The notes under the pieces are model-generated. The model made no database searches. It worked only from the letters and a program-made list of their open reading frames with translations, and was not told the origin of the DNA. A stretch of DNA of 56,508 bases from Rhizobacter sp. Root1238 (GTDB lineage Bacteria > Pseudomonadota > Gammaproteobacteria > Burkholderiales > Burkholderiaceae_C), in assembly GCF_001425825.1 (NCBI RefSeq), contig NZ_LMDM01000024.1, forward strand, positions 1 to 56,508, given 5' to 3'. Both the position numbers and the translations under genes were made by a program. Below are positions 25,334 through 33,101 of this stretch, in pieces. Positions within the stretch are counted from its first letter, which is position 1, and each line of letters starts with the position of its first letter.

Positions 25334-25531
25334 TCAGACGCCGACGATCAGCACCTCGTTCTCGGCCGCCACGCGGGTCGCGTGGCGCGCCTCGCTGCGG
25401 CTCTTCGCGGTTGCCGGCGGGGTGCGTTGCAGGCCGGGAGCGCGTTGCGGTGCATCGCTGCGCGAGGCGGATTCGGCTTGCGGGCGTTGCGTGGTGGGCC
25501 GCGGCGTCGCGGTGGAAGAGCGTTCGTTCAT
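25334..25531 (-). CDS. small basic hypothetical protein
   Basis: A 65-residue protein rich in Ser, Arg, Ala, Pro and Thr, probably largely disordered, ending RVAAENEVLIVGV. No domain is recognised. A good AGGAG lies six bases before the ATG at 25531, which is the main reason for calling it. It converges with the RidA gene, with 18 bases between stops, and diverges from the next LysR gene. Confidence 0.5.
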   Translation of the reverse strand: MNERSSTATPRPTTQRPQAESASRSDAPQRAPGLQRTPPATAKSRSEARHATRVAAENEVLIVGV

Positions 25532-25577
25532 CGTGGACTCCTGTGATTCAAGCAATTCCGATGGTGGTCGTTGATTG

Positions 25578-25594
25578 ATCGCTGGTAAAGCGAT
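25578..25594. promoter_or_regulatory. putative operator between the small gene and lysR
   Basis: Perfect inverted repeat ATCGCT-GGTAA-AGCGAT in the 120-base divergent region upstream of the second LysR gene. It may be its autoregulatory site. Confidence 0.4.
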
Positions 25595-25650
25595 CTTTAT
25601 TGGCCGATGACAGCAATAATCTTGCATTCAAGGCAGGCATCGGGGGCTCC

Positions 25651-26523
25651 GTGGACGTCACGTTGGCACGCACGTTTCTCGACATCGTCGACACCGGCAG
25701 CTTCGTGCGGGCCGCCGAGAGGCTGCATGTCACGCAGACCGCGGTCAGCGCACGCGTGAAGGCGCTCGAGGAAGCGGTCGGCGCCACCTTGTTCGTGCGC
25801 AGCAAGGCCGGCGCGTCGCTGACGCCGGCCGGCGAGCGCTTCGTGCGCCATGCGTCGATGATGGTGCAGGTGTGGGAGCGGGCGCGCCACCAGGTGGCGG
25901 TGCCGGCCGGCCACGAATCGGTGCTGACGATCGGCTGCGAGATGAGCCTGTGGGATCCGCTGCTGCTCGACTGGCTGCTGTGGATGCGCAACGCGGCACC
26001 GCACCTCGCGCTGCGCACCGAGGTCGGCGTCGCCGGCGAGCTGATGGACCGCGTGGCGTCCGGCATGCTCGACATCGCCGTCGTCTATGCGCCGCAGCGC
26101 CGCCCCGGCCTGCGCATCGAGTTGCTGATCGAGGAGAAGCTGGTGCTGGTCACCACGCACAAACCCACGAACAAGCGGGCGCGCAAGCTCGACCCGGCCG
26201 ACTACGTCTACGTCGACTGGGGCCCGGAGTTCGCGCAGCAGCACAGCCTGGCCTTCCCGCAGCTCGGCCATGCGGCGGTGTCGGCCGGGCTCGGGCCGCT
26301 GGGCCGCGAGTTCGTGCTGGCCAACGGAGGGTCCGGCTACTTCCGGCAGGCGGTCGTCCGCAAGCACCTCGACAGCGGCCGGCTGCACCGCGTGAAGGGC
26401 GCGCCGGAGTTCCTGTACCCGGCCTATGCGGTGTTCGCCGAAGAGTCCGATGCGTCGGTCGTGCAGCCGGCGCTCGACGGGCTGCGCCACGCGGCCGGCG
26501 GCACGACGGCCGACCACGAATAG
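25651..26523 (+). CDS. LysR family transcriptional regulator
   Basis: A LysR regulator of about 290 residues. The DNA-binding helix is FLDIVDTGSFVRAAERLHVTQTAVSARVKALEEAVG, then LFVRSKAGASLTPAG. The effector domain opens LTIGCEMSLWDPLLLDWLL and has VAGELMDRVASGMLDIAVVYAP. The start is uncertain: GTG at 25651 (giving VDVTLARTFLDIV, with a G-rich stretch upstream) is chosen over TTG at 25600. It converges with the Rieske reductase gene. Target genes are not evident; the small gene across the divergent region is the nearest candidate. Confidence 0.85.
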   Translation: MDVTLARTFLDIVDTGSFVRAAERLHVTQTAVSARVKALEEAVGATLFVRSKAGASLTPAGERFVRHASMMVQVWERARHQVAVPAGHESVLTIGCEMSLWDPLLLDWLLWMRNAAPHLALRTEVGVAGELMDRVASGMLDIAVVYAPQRRPGLRIELLIEEKLVLVTTHKPTNKRARKLDPADYVYVDWGPEFAQQHSLAFPQLGHAAVSAGLGPLGREFVLANGGSGYFRQAVVRKHLDSGRLHRVKGAPEFLYPAYAVFAEESDASVVQPALDGLRHAAGGTTADHE

Positions 26524-26532
26524 CGCCAGGCC

Positions 26533-28059
26533 TTAGCCCACCGGCACCCGGTCGGCTTCGAGCTCGCGCTCGGCGCGCAGGCTCGCCAGGTCCCGCCCGA
26601 TCGTCACGACCGCGAGCACCCGGCCGCCCAGCCGGTAGCGCACGCGGCAGTCGTGTTCCGCGAGCGAGCCGTCGATCTCGATCGCATCCCAGCGTTCGGC
26701 ATGGCCGACGTACTGCAGCGTCACGTCGTAGTGCTGGCTCCAGAAGAACGGGCTGATGTCGAAGGCGCGGCGCTGGCCGAGCATGTTCAGCGCGGCGACC
26801 TGGCCCTGGCGCTCGGCCAGCGCCCAGTGCTCGACGCGGATGCGCTGGCCCGAATGCGGGTCGGGCCAGCGCGCGATGTCGCCGGCCGCGAAGATGCCCG
26901 GCGCGCTGGTCTGCAGCCAGGCGTCGACGCTGACGCCGCGGTCGGTGGCGAGCCCGGCCTGCTCGGCCAGCGCGAGCGCCGGCCTCACGCCGACGCCGGC
27001 GACGACCAGGTCGGCCGCGAGCACCGTGCCGTCGGCCAGCCGGGCCTGCGTGCCGTCGAGCCGTTCGAGTGTCGTGCCGAGGTGGAACACCACGCCGTGC
27101 GAGGCATGCAGGTCGCGCACGAAGGCGCCGAGGTCCGGGCCGAGCACGCGCTGCATCGGCACCGCATCGGGCGCGACGACGTGCACCTCGAGCCCGCGCG
27201 TGCGCAGCGACGCCGCGACCTCGAGGCCGATGAAGCTCGCGCCGATCACCAGCGCCGTGCGAGCCGACGCCGCCCGCGCGACGATCGCGCGGCTGTCGGC
27301 GAAGCTGCGCAGGTGCAGCACCTGGCCGGGCGCGGCACCGGGCACGTCGAGCCGCACCGGGTCGGCGCCGGTGGCGAGCAGCAGCGCGCCGAACGGCCGC
27401 GTCGCGCCGCCGGCCAGTCGCAGCCGGCGTGCGGCCACGTCGATCGCGTCGACCCGCGTGTCCAGCAGCAGCTCGATGCGGCGCTCGGTGTACCAGCTGT
27501 CCGGCCGCAGCGGCATCCAGTCGGCCTCGGCCGTGCCGGCGAGGAAGTCCTTCGACAGGTTCGGCCGGTCGACCGGCGGGTCGGTGTCGGCGCTGAGGAT
27601 CGCGAGCCGGCCGTCGTAGCCCTCGCGGCGCAGCGTGTCGGCGGCGGCCAGGCCGGCCGCGCCGCCGCCGACGATGACGACGTCGTCGAGCGCGTCGGCC
27701 GGTGCCTGCCGGCGGGACCGCGGCGCGGCGACGATGCGTTCGCGCGCGAACACCTGGCCGCCGCGCTGCTCGACGCGCCAGCACGGCAGGTCGTCGAGCG
27801 CCGGCGCACAGAGCGCCGTGCCGCTGCGGATGTCGAACTGCGCATGGTGCATCGGGCAGTGCAGCACGTGCCCGTCGAGCAGGCCGTCGGCCAGCGCCGC
27901 GTGGTAGTGGGTGCACTGCGCGCCGACCGCGTAGACCGCATCGCCCTGGCGCACCAGCAGCGCGTCTTCGCCGTCGATCCGGCCGGCGAGCATCGCACCG
28001 TCGGCGATCCGTTCGAGCGGGATGCCGGCCTTCAGGTCGGGCGGGGTGGTGTCGCTCAT
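26533..28059 (-). CDS. Rieske-FAD/NAD(P) ferredoxin-reductase-like protein
   Basis: A 508-residue fusion. Residues about 10-105 form a Rieske [2Fe-2S] domain with CTHYHAAL and CPMHHAQFD. A class I pyridine-nucleotide oxidoreductase follows: FAD motif VVIVGGGAAGLAAADTLRREG near residue 125, PVDRPNLSKDFL, LLATGADP, NAD motif LVIGASFIGLEVAASLRTRG, and the second FAD motif TSAPGIFAAGDIARW. The layout matches AIFM3/Nfrl-type proteins. It could pass electrons from NADH to a partner oxygenase, but none adjoins, so the partner is unknown. Convergent with the upstream LysR gene, ten bases between stops. Confidence 0.9.
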   Translation of the reverse strand: MSDTTPPDLKAGIPLERIADGAMLAGRIDGEDALLVRQGDAVYAVGAQCTHYHAALADGLLDGHVLHCPMHHAQFDIRSGTALCAPALDDLPCWRVEQRGGQVFARERIVAAPRSRRQAPADALDDVVIVGGGAAGLAAADTLRREGYDGRLAILSADTDPPVDRPNLSKDFLAGTAEADWMPLRPDSWYTERRIELLLDTRVDAIDVAARRLRLAGGATRPFGALLLATGADPVRLDVPGAAPGQVLHLRSFADSRAIVARAASARTALVIGASFIGLEVAASLRTRGLEVHVVAPDAVPMQRVLGPDLGAFVRDLHASHGVVFHLGTTLERLDGTQARLADGTVLAADLVVAGVGVRPALALAEQAGLATDRGVSVDAWLQTSAPGIFAAGDIARWPDPHSGQRIRVEHWALAERQGQVAALNMLGQRRAFDISPFFWSQHYDVTLQYVGHAERWDAIEIDGSLAEHDCRVRYRLGGRVLAVVTIGRDLASLRAERELEADRVPVG

Positions 28060-28235
28060 GGGTCGCTCCGGTGGTTGCGGCCGGACATCGTGGCACGAAT
28101 CCGCCCCGCCGCCGGTCCCTCGGTGACATCCATCACCCAGGGCCGCCTTCGGTCACCGCGCGACATGCTTTTCCGGCGATCGGCCCGGCGGGCGATGAGA
28201 ACAATTCACTCATCGCAACCCGCACACCACGCACC

Positions 28236-28484
28236 ATGCACATCGCCCGCCCCGCCGGCAACCTGCCGACCCCTGCGCTCCCGAAGGCCGCCGCCAACCC
28301 GCCCGCCGCGGCGCCGGGTGGATTCGGTTCCAGCCTGAAGCCGGCAGCCACTTCGGCTGCGGCGCCCGATGCGTCCGAGCCCGCACCGGCGGCCGCATCG
28401 CATGCGCCGCCGAAGCCGGACCTCGCGAGCCAGCTGTCGACGCTGTCGCTGGCCGCGACGACCACGCCGCGCCCGGCGGCCTGA
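28236..28484 (+). CDS. small Ala/Pro-rich hypothetical protein
   Basis: An 82-residue protein, mostly Ala and Pro, with an ordered-looking patch near the end (DLASQLSTLSLAATTTPRP). No Shine-Dalgarno is visible and the amino-acid bias could be a GC effect, so the call is tentative. It precedes a similar small gene (28547) whose DASSTLVSLSDAGRARA resembles this patch, which argues they are related. Confidence 0.4.
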   Translation: MHIARPAGNLPTPALPKAAANPPAAAPGGFGSSLKPAATSAAAPDASEPAPAAASHAPPKPDLASQLSTLSLAATTTPRPAA

Positions 28485-28546
28485 TACCCGGCATCCGGCC
28501 CGGCGGCGGCCCAGACCGCGCCGGGCGATTTCGCGAGGGAGAACCC

Positions 28547-28885
28547 ATGGAACACACCGCTTCGATCGGCGCCGGTGCGCCTGCCGCGCATGCGCCGGCC
28601 CCGGCCTCGGCACCGCACGGCACGCACGGCGCCGCGGCCCACCCGCCATCGGCGGCATCGCCCGGCGACGCCAGCAGCACGCTGGTGTCGCTCAGCGACG
28701 CCGGCCGGGCGCGTGCCGACGACGACACGCCCGACATGGCCGATGCGGCGCGGGTGGCCGCCCATGTCGCACTGGCCGTGCTCGGCGAGCCCGACGGGCT
28801 GGTCGCCGATGTGGCCCAGGCCGCCGCGGGCTATGCGGCACAGGCCGGGCTCGACCTGGCCGGCCGCATCGACGAGATCGCCTGA
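28547..28885 (+). CDS. small hypothetical protein with helical C-terminus
   Basis: A 112-residue protein. The first 40 residues are Ala/Pro/His-rich and probably disordered, followed by STLVSLSDAGRARADDDTPD and a helical Ala-rich domain (MADAARVAAHVALAVLGEPDGLVADVAQAAAGYAAQAGLDLAGRIDEIA). GAGGGAG (28535-28541) gives a good ribosome-binding site. VSLS-x-AGR motifs occur near the N-terminus of some flagellar regulatory proteins, which is interesting because an flgH-like gene lies downstream, but no family is recognised. Confidence 0.6.
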   Translation: MEHTASIGAGAPAAHAPAPASAPHGTHGAAAHPPSAASPGDASSTLVSLSDAGRARADDDTPDMADAARVAAHVALAVLGEPDGLVADVAQAAAGYAAQAGLDLAGRIDEIA

Positions 28886-28892
28886 GGCCGTG

Positions 28893-29456
28893 GTGTCGAC
28901 ACGATTGCCGAACCGATTCGCCGTCGTGGCGACGGCGGCCTGCAGCGGCCTCGCCGGCTGCTCGCTGCTGAGCCCGGCGCCGACCTGGGAGCTGGTGAAG
29001 GCGACCGGCAGCGTGACCGCGCAGGCGATCGGCCGCTCGCCATCGCATGCGAGCGACACCGTGCACTACGGCGATGCGCCGGTGAAGCGGCTGTGCATCG
29101 AGTTCAACCGCAACGCGCCGCTGCCCGACCTGGTGCCGGCGCTGCAGGCGGAGCTGCGCAGCATCGGCGTCGCGAGCCGCGTCTACGAGGCCGGCGCCGG
29201 TGCGGGCACCGGTGCCGACGACTGCGAGGTCTGGCTGCGCTACGCCGCCTCGGTCGACTGGGACATGCCGCCGTTCGGCGACACGACCCGGCCGTACCTC
29301 AGCGCGGCGTCGATGAGCCTGCAGCGATCGGGCGGCGCGCTGCTCGCGAGCAGCGGCTACCGCGTCGACGACGCCGGCTTCGGCACCAGCAAGTGGGCCA
29401 CGACAAGAACCAAGCTCGCACCGGTGGTGCGGGCGCTCATCCAAGGATTCGAATGA
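28893..29456 (+). CDS. putative lipoprotein upstream of an flgH paralogue
   Basis: A 187-residue predicted lipoprotein: signal segment RFAVVATAACSGLAGC with lipobox LAGC, then LLSPAPTWELVKATGSVTAQAIG. The rest has two Cys (LCIEFNR and DDCEVWLRY) and is likely periplasmic. No domain is recognised. The start is GTG at 28893 (or 28890) with TGAGG before it. Its TGA overlaps the ATG of the FlgH-like gene (29453-29456), so both are probably made together and may act in the same envelope structure. Confidence 0.7.
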   Translation: MSTRLPNRFAVVATAACSGLAGCSLLSPAPTWELVKATGSVTAQAIGRSPSHASDTVHYGDAPVKRLCIEFNRNAPLPDLVPALQAELRSIGVASRVYEAGAGAGTGADDCEVWLRYAASVDWDMPPFGDTTRPYLSAASMSLQRSGGALLASSGYRVDDAGFGTSKWATTRTKLAPVVRALIQGFE

Positions 29457-30166
29457 AACCCCCGAAGTACGCGGTACGTGGTGCGGCAGCGGCCAGTGTG
29501 CTGATGCTGACGCTGGCACTGGCGGCCTGCGCGAGCCCGCCGCCCAGCCTGGTGCCCGGCCCGGTCAGCGCCGCGCCGCCGCTGGCGCCGATGTTCATCG
29601 AACGCCGCAGCAACGGTGCGATCTGGCAGCCGCAGCTCGAAGCGGCCTCGCTGTTCTCCGGCGAGCGCCGGCCGCAGGCGGTGGGCGACACGATGAAGGT
29701 CGACATCGCCGAAAGCCTGAAGGCCTCGCAGAAGCGCGCGACCGACACCAGCCGCGACAACAAGCAGGCGGTCAGAGGTCCGGGCAACGGAGACAAGAAC
29801 GGCGGCCTGTTCGACAAGATCCTGAACGTCGACGCGAACGCCGGCAGCAGCGATTCGTTCAAGGGCAGCGGCAGCACCGAAGTCGCGACCGAGTTCAGCG
29901 CGCAGCTCACCGTCTCGGTGATCAACGTGCTGCCGAACGGCCACCTGGTGGTGGCCGGCGAGCGCCGCATCGGCGTCAACGGCGGTGCGAGCGCGCTGCG
30001 CTTCTCCGGCGTCGTGAACCCGCAGGACATCCGGCTGGGCAACATCGTCAACTCGCGCGACGTGGCCAATGCCGCTCTGGAGAGCGCCGGCAGCGGCGAT
30101 GTGTCCGAGGCGGCGTCGCGCAGCTGGCTGCAGCGCGTGATGGCCAAGACGCTCGCGGTGTGGTGA
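29453..30166 (+). CDS. flgH: FlgH-like L-ring lipoprotein (orphan)
   Basis: A 237-residue FlgH-family protein: lipoprotein signal ending LALAAC, then SLFSGERRPQAVGDTMKVDIAESLKASQKRATDT, then TEFSAQLTVSVINVLPNGHLVVAGERRIGVNGG and FSGVVNPQDIRLGNIVNSRDVANA, which are standard FlgH landmarks. FlgH forms the outer-membrane L-ring of the flagellum. Here it stands outside any flagellar operon and is translationally coupled to an unrelated lipoprotein and a Crp-like regulator. It may be a paralogue used in a different envelope ring or a relocated flagellar gene. Confidence 0.85.
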   Translation: MKPPKYAVRGAAAASVLMLTLALAACASPPPSLVPGPVSAAPPLAPMFIERRSNGAIWQPQLEAASLFSGERRPQAVGDTMKVDIAESLKASQKRATDTSRDNKQAVRGPGNGDKNGGLFDKILNVDANAGSSDSFKGSGSTEVATEFSAQLTVSVINVLPNGHLVVAGERRIGVNGGASALRFSGVVNPQDIRLGNIVNSRDVANAALESAGSGDVSEAASRSWLQRVMAKTLAVW

Positions 30167-30918
30167 TGCCGGCGCACTGGATCGACGATGCGGTGGAGCA
30201 GGTCTTCCGCCGCGGGCAGGCCATCGTGCGGGCCGGCGGCGAGCTGGCCGACTGGATGGCGATCCGCCAGGGCGCGGTCAGCCTGCACATCCGCGTGGCC
30301 GCGGGCACCGAGGTCGGCGTCGCGGTGTTGTGGGGCGGCGACGTGATCGGCTGGGGCTCGCCGCTCGGGCAGGACCGCGCGCTGTATGACGTGACGGCGC
30401 TGATCGATGTCGTGGCCGTCAAGGTGCCGGCGGCCACCGTGCGGGCCGCGCGCGATGCCGGCGACCGCGGGCCGGGCGACGACATCGGCCGCCTGCATTC
30501 CGCGACCGCGCTGCGCATGCAGGAGCAGCTCGCGCTGCGGCTCGCCGGCAGCGGCTTCCAGCGGCTGGTGAACGTGCTGGCGACCTTTGCGGCGGCCTTC
30601 GCGCCGACGCAGGCGCGCGCCCGCGGGCTGCACATCGGGTTGCCGGTGTCGCAGGCCTTCATGGGGCAGCTGGCCGGGCTGTCGAGGCGCCAGACCTGGA
30701 TCTACCTCGGCCAGCTGGCCGATGCGGGCTGGGTGCGCACCGAGCGCGCGCAGGTGATGCTGGAGGCGCCGGCCGCGTGGCTGCAACTGCCGGCGCATGT
30801 CGAGCGCGAAGGGCTGGAGTGCATCGCGACGGCCGAGGACTGCAGCGCGACGCTCGGGCTGCTGTGCCTGGCCGCAGCGTCGGGCCGGTCGGACGGCGGC
30901 GTCGCCTCGACGCGCTGA
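30166..30918 (+). CDS. Crp/Fnr family transcriptional regulator
   Basis: A 250-residue regulator. An N-terminal cupin-like cyclic-nucleotide-binding domain (VFRRGQAIVRAGGELADWMAIRQGAVSLHIR) lacks the Cys cluster of Fnr and the exact cAMP pocket of Crp. The helix-turn-helix is PVSQAFMGQLAGLSRRQTWIYLGQLADAGWV. The ATG at 30166 overlaps the flgH-like stop (TGATG), so it is the last gene of the cluster. The effector is unknown; it could regulate its own operon. Confidence 0.85.
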   Translation: MPAHWIDDAVEQVFRRGQAIVRAGGELADWMAIRQGAVSLHIRVAAGTEVGVAVLWGGDVIGWGSPLGQDRALYDVTALIDVVAVKVPAATVRAARDAGDRGPGDDIGRLHSATALRMQEQLALRLAGSGFQRLVNVLATFAAAFAPTQARARGLHIGLPVSQAFMGQLAGLSRRQTWIYLGQLADAGWVRTERAQVMLEAPAAWLQLPAHVEREGLECIATAEDCSATLGLLCLAAASGRSDGGVASTR

Positions 30919-30946
30919 CCGATGGCGTCCGCCCGCGCGCCGGCCT

Positions 30947-31696
30947 TCACCGGGCGGCGCTCGCGGCGGGCTCGATCGCCGTCACGGCGAACGCCCCGTT
31001 CACCCGCTCCGCGCTGAAGCGCACGGTGTCGCCTTCGCGAAGGTTCTCGAGCAGCCGCGGGTCCGACACCTTGAACACCATCGTCATGCCCGGCATCTCG
31101 AGGTTGGCGATCGGCCCGTGGCGCAGCGTGAGCTTGCCCTGGGCCTTGTCGATTCGGCGCACCTCGCCCTGCGTCATCGCGGGCGCGTCGCCGGCCACCA
31201 GCACCCGGCCGAGCATGCCGGCCTCGAAGTGGCCGGGCTGCAGGCAGGCGAACTGGAAGTCGCCGGCCTTCGTGAACTGCCAGACGATCTCGCCGCTGGC
31301 GCCGGGCTTCACATGCGCCATGTTCGGACTCGCATGCTCCATCTCCGGAAACTTCTGCATCAGCGCCGCGTGGGCCTTCAGGTCGGCCGGTGTGCCCAGC
31401 ACCATCTCGTGCAGCAGCCGGCCGTCGTTGCGCACGACGAACTTCACCGTCTCGCCACGCTGCACGGTGATGTCGGCCGGCGTGAAGCGCATCGCATCGC
31501 TCATGCCGAGCGGGATCACGCGGCGCACTTTCGCCGGATCGCCCTCGTGGCCGAACGAGGTCTCCTCGACCTTGGCGGCGTCATAGCGGCGCGGCGCGGC
31601 ATGGTCTTCGTCGCCGTGGGCCGACGCGGGAGCCGCATGCAGGGCCAGCGCGGCGGCCACCAGGGTCATCGGGGTCGTCAGGAATCGGGTGTTCAT
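30947..31696 (-). CDS. cupredoxin-CusF fusion copper-binding protein
   Basis: A 249-residue periplasmic protein with signal peptide (TLVAAALALHAAPASA) and a His-rich mature start (HGDEDHAA). Residues about 45-170 form a cupredoxin domain with the copper ligands visible as LLHEMVLG and FACLQPGHFEAGM (Cys-x-x-x-His-x-x-x-x-Met pattern). Residues about 175-245 are CusF-like: GEVRRIDKAQGKLTLRHGPIANLEMPGMTMVF, with the W/M-x-M copper-binding logic. The fusion would bind Cu(I)/Cu(II) and pass it to the efflux or oxidase system encoded upstream. It is the last gene of the leftward copper operon. Confidence 0.88.
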   Translation of the reverse strand: MNTRFLTTPMTLVAAALALHAAPASAHGDEDHAAPRRYDAAKVEETSFGHEGDPAKVRRVIPLGMSDAMRFTPADITVQRGETVKFVVRNDGRLLHEMVLGTPADLKAHAALMQKFPEMEHASPNMAHVKPGASGEIVWQFTKAGDFQFACLQPGHFEAGMLGRVLVAGDAPAMTQGEVRRIDKAQGKLTLRHGPIANLEMPGMTMVFKVSDPRLLENLREGDTVRFSAERVNGAFAVTAIEPAASAAR

Positions 31697-31733
31697 CGTT
31701 GAAATCCTTCGTGTCGTGTCGTGTGGATGGGAG

Positions 31734-33101
31734 TCAGTGGCCGGAATGGCCGTGCGGCTTGCGGACCTGCAGCGTGCCGGCATCGGGCTGCGCCGCCGGG
31801 GCGCGCAGTGCGGCATCGACCTCGCCGGTGAATTCATGGGCCAGCGTCCCCGGCGGGTGCCGGTACGGTCCGGGGTCGCGGTGGTCGCCGCGGGCCAGGT
31901 CGTCGCGCACCTTCACCACGCTGAACATGCCGCCCATGCCGATCGGGCCGAACGGGCCGGTGCCGGTCATCATCGGCAGCGTGTTGTCGGGCAGCGGCAT
32001 CTCCATCGCCGCCATGTCGTGCATGCCCTTGTCGCCCATCACCATGTAGTCGGGCACCAGGTTCGCGATCTTCTGCGCCACCTCGCGGTGGTCGACGCCG
32101 ATCATCGTCGGCACCGCATGCCCCATCGCGTTCATCGTGTGGTGCGACTTGTGGCAATGGATCGCCCAGTCGCCGGCCAGCGCATCGAACTCGAAGGCAC
32201 GCATCTGGCCGACGCCGATGTCGGTCGTCACCTCCGGCCAGCGCGCCGACTTCGGCACCCAGCCGCCGTCGGTGCCGGTCACCTCGAAGTGCGGGCCGTG
32301 CATGTGGATCGGGTGATTGGTCATCGTCAGGTTGCCGACGCGGATGCGCACCCGCTCGCCGGTGCGCGCGACGATCGGATCGATGCCGGGGAACGCGCGG
32401 CTGTTCCAGGTCCACAGGTTGAAGTCGAGCATCGTGTTGACGCGCGGCGTCGCGGCCCCCGGCTCCACGTCGTAGGCGTTCAGGATGAAGCCGTAGTCGC
32501 GGTCGGCGCGCAGTTGCCGCGGGTCCTTCGGGTGGACGATGAACAGGCCCATCATCCCCATCGCCATCTGCGTCATCTCGTCGGCATGCGGGTGGTACAT
32601 GAAGGTGCCCGAGCGCTGCAGCACGAACTCGTAGACGAAGGTCTTGCCGACCGCGATCGGCGGCTGGGTCAGCCCCGTCACGCCGTCCATGCCCGACGGC
32701 AGCAGGATGCCGTGCCAGTGCACGCTGGTGACCTCGGGCAGCCGGTTGGTCACGAAGATGCGCACCCGGTCGCCTTCGACCGCCTCGATCGTCGGCCCCG
32801 GGCTCTGGCCGTTGTAGCCCCACAGGTTGGCCTTCATGCCGGGGGCGATCTCGCGCACCACCGGCTCGGCCAGCAGGTGGAACTCCTTGACGCCGTCCTT
32901 CATGCGCCACGGCAGCGACCAGCCGTTGAGCGTGACGATCGGGTTGAACGGCCGGCCGGTGGGCGGTGGCGGCGGCGCTTGCAGCGTCGCGCTCGACTGC
33001 GTGACCGCCTCGGGCAGCGAGGCCGCGCCGACGCGGCTGACGGTGGCAGCGCCGAGCAGCGTCGCGCCGGCGGCCTTGAAGAAATTTCTGCGTTGGGTCA
33101 T
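31734..33101 (-). CDS. multicopper oxidase (CopA-like) with Tat signal
   Basis: A 455-residue periplasmic multicopper oxidase, likely oxidising Cu(I) to the less toxic Cu(II). The Tat-type start is RRNFFKAAGATLLGAA. Copper ligands are complete: HWHG at residues 128-131, HPHADE at 170-175, HPIHMHG and HCHKSHHTM near the C-terminal third. A Met/His-rich tail (MVMGDKGMHDMAAMEMPLPDN and a final HGHSGH) probably binds copper. The gene order is TolC-like, then this oxidase (ATGA overlap at 33098-33101), then cupredoxin-CusF. No gene for a CopB, CusA or CusB partner is present here. Confidence 0.9.
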   Translation of the reverse strand: MTQRRNFFKAAGATLLGAATVSRVGAASLPEAVTQSSATLQAPPPPPTGRPFNPIVTLNGWSLPWRMKDGVKEFHLLAEPVVREIAPGMKANLWGYNGQSPGPTIEAVEGDRVRIFVTNRLPEVTSVHWHGILLPSGMDGVTGLTQPPIAVGKTFVYEFVLQRSGTFMYHPHADEMTQMAMGMMGLFIVHPKDPRQLRADRDYGFILNAYDVEPGAATPRVNTMLDFNLWTWNSRAFPGIDPIVARTGERVRIRVGNLTMTNHPIHMHGPHFEVTGTDGGWVPKSARWPEVTTDIGVGQMRAFEFDALAGDWAIHCHKSHHTMNAMGHAVPTMIGVDHREVAQKIANLVPDYMVMGDKGMHDMAAMEMPLPDNTLPMMTGTGPFGPIGMGGMFSVVKVRDDLARGDHRDPGPYRHPPGTLAHEFTGEVDAALRAPAAQPDAGTLQVRKPHGHSGH

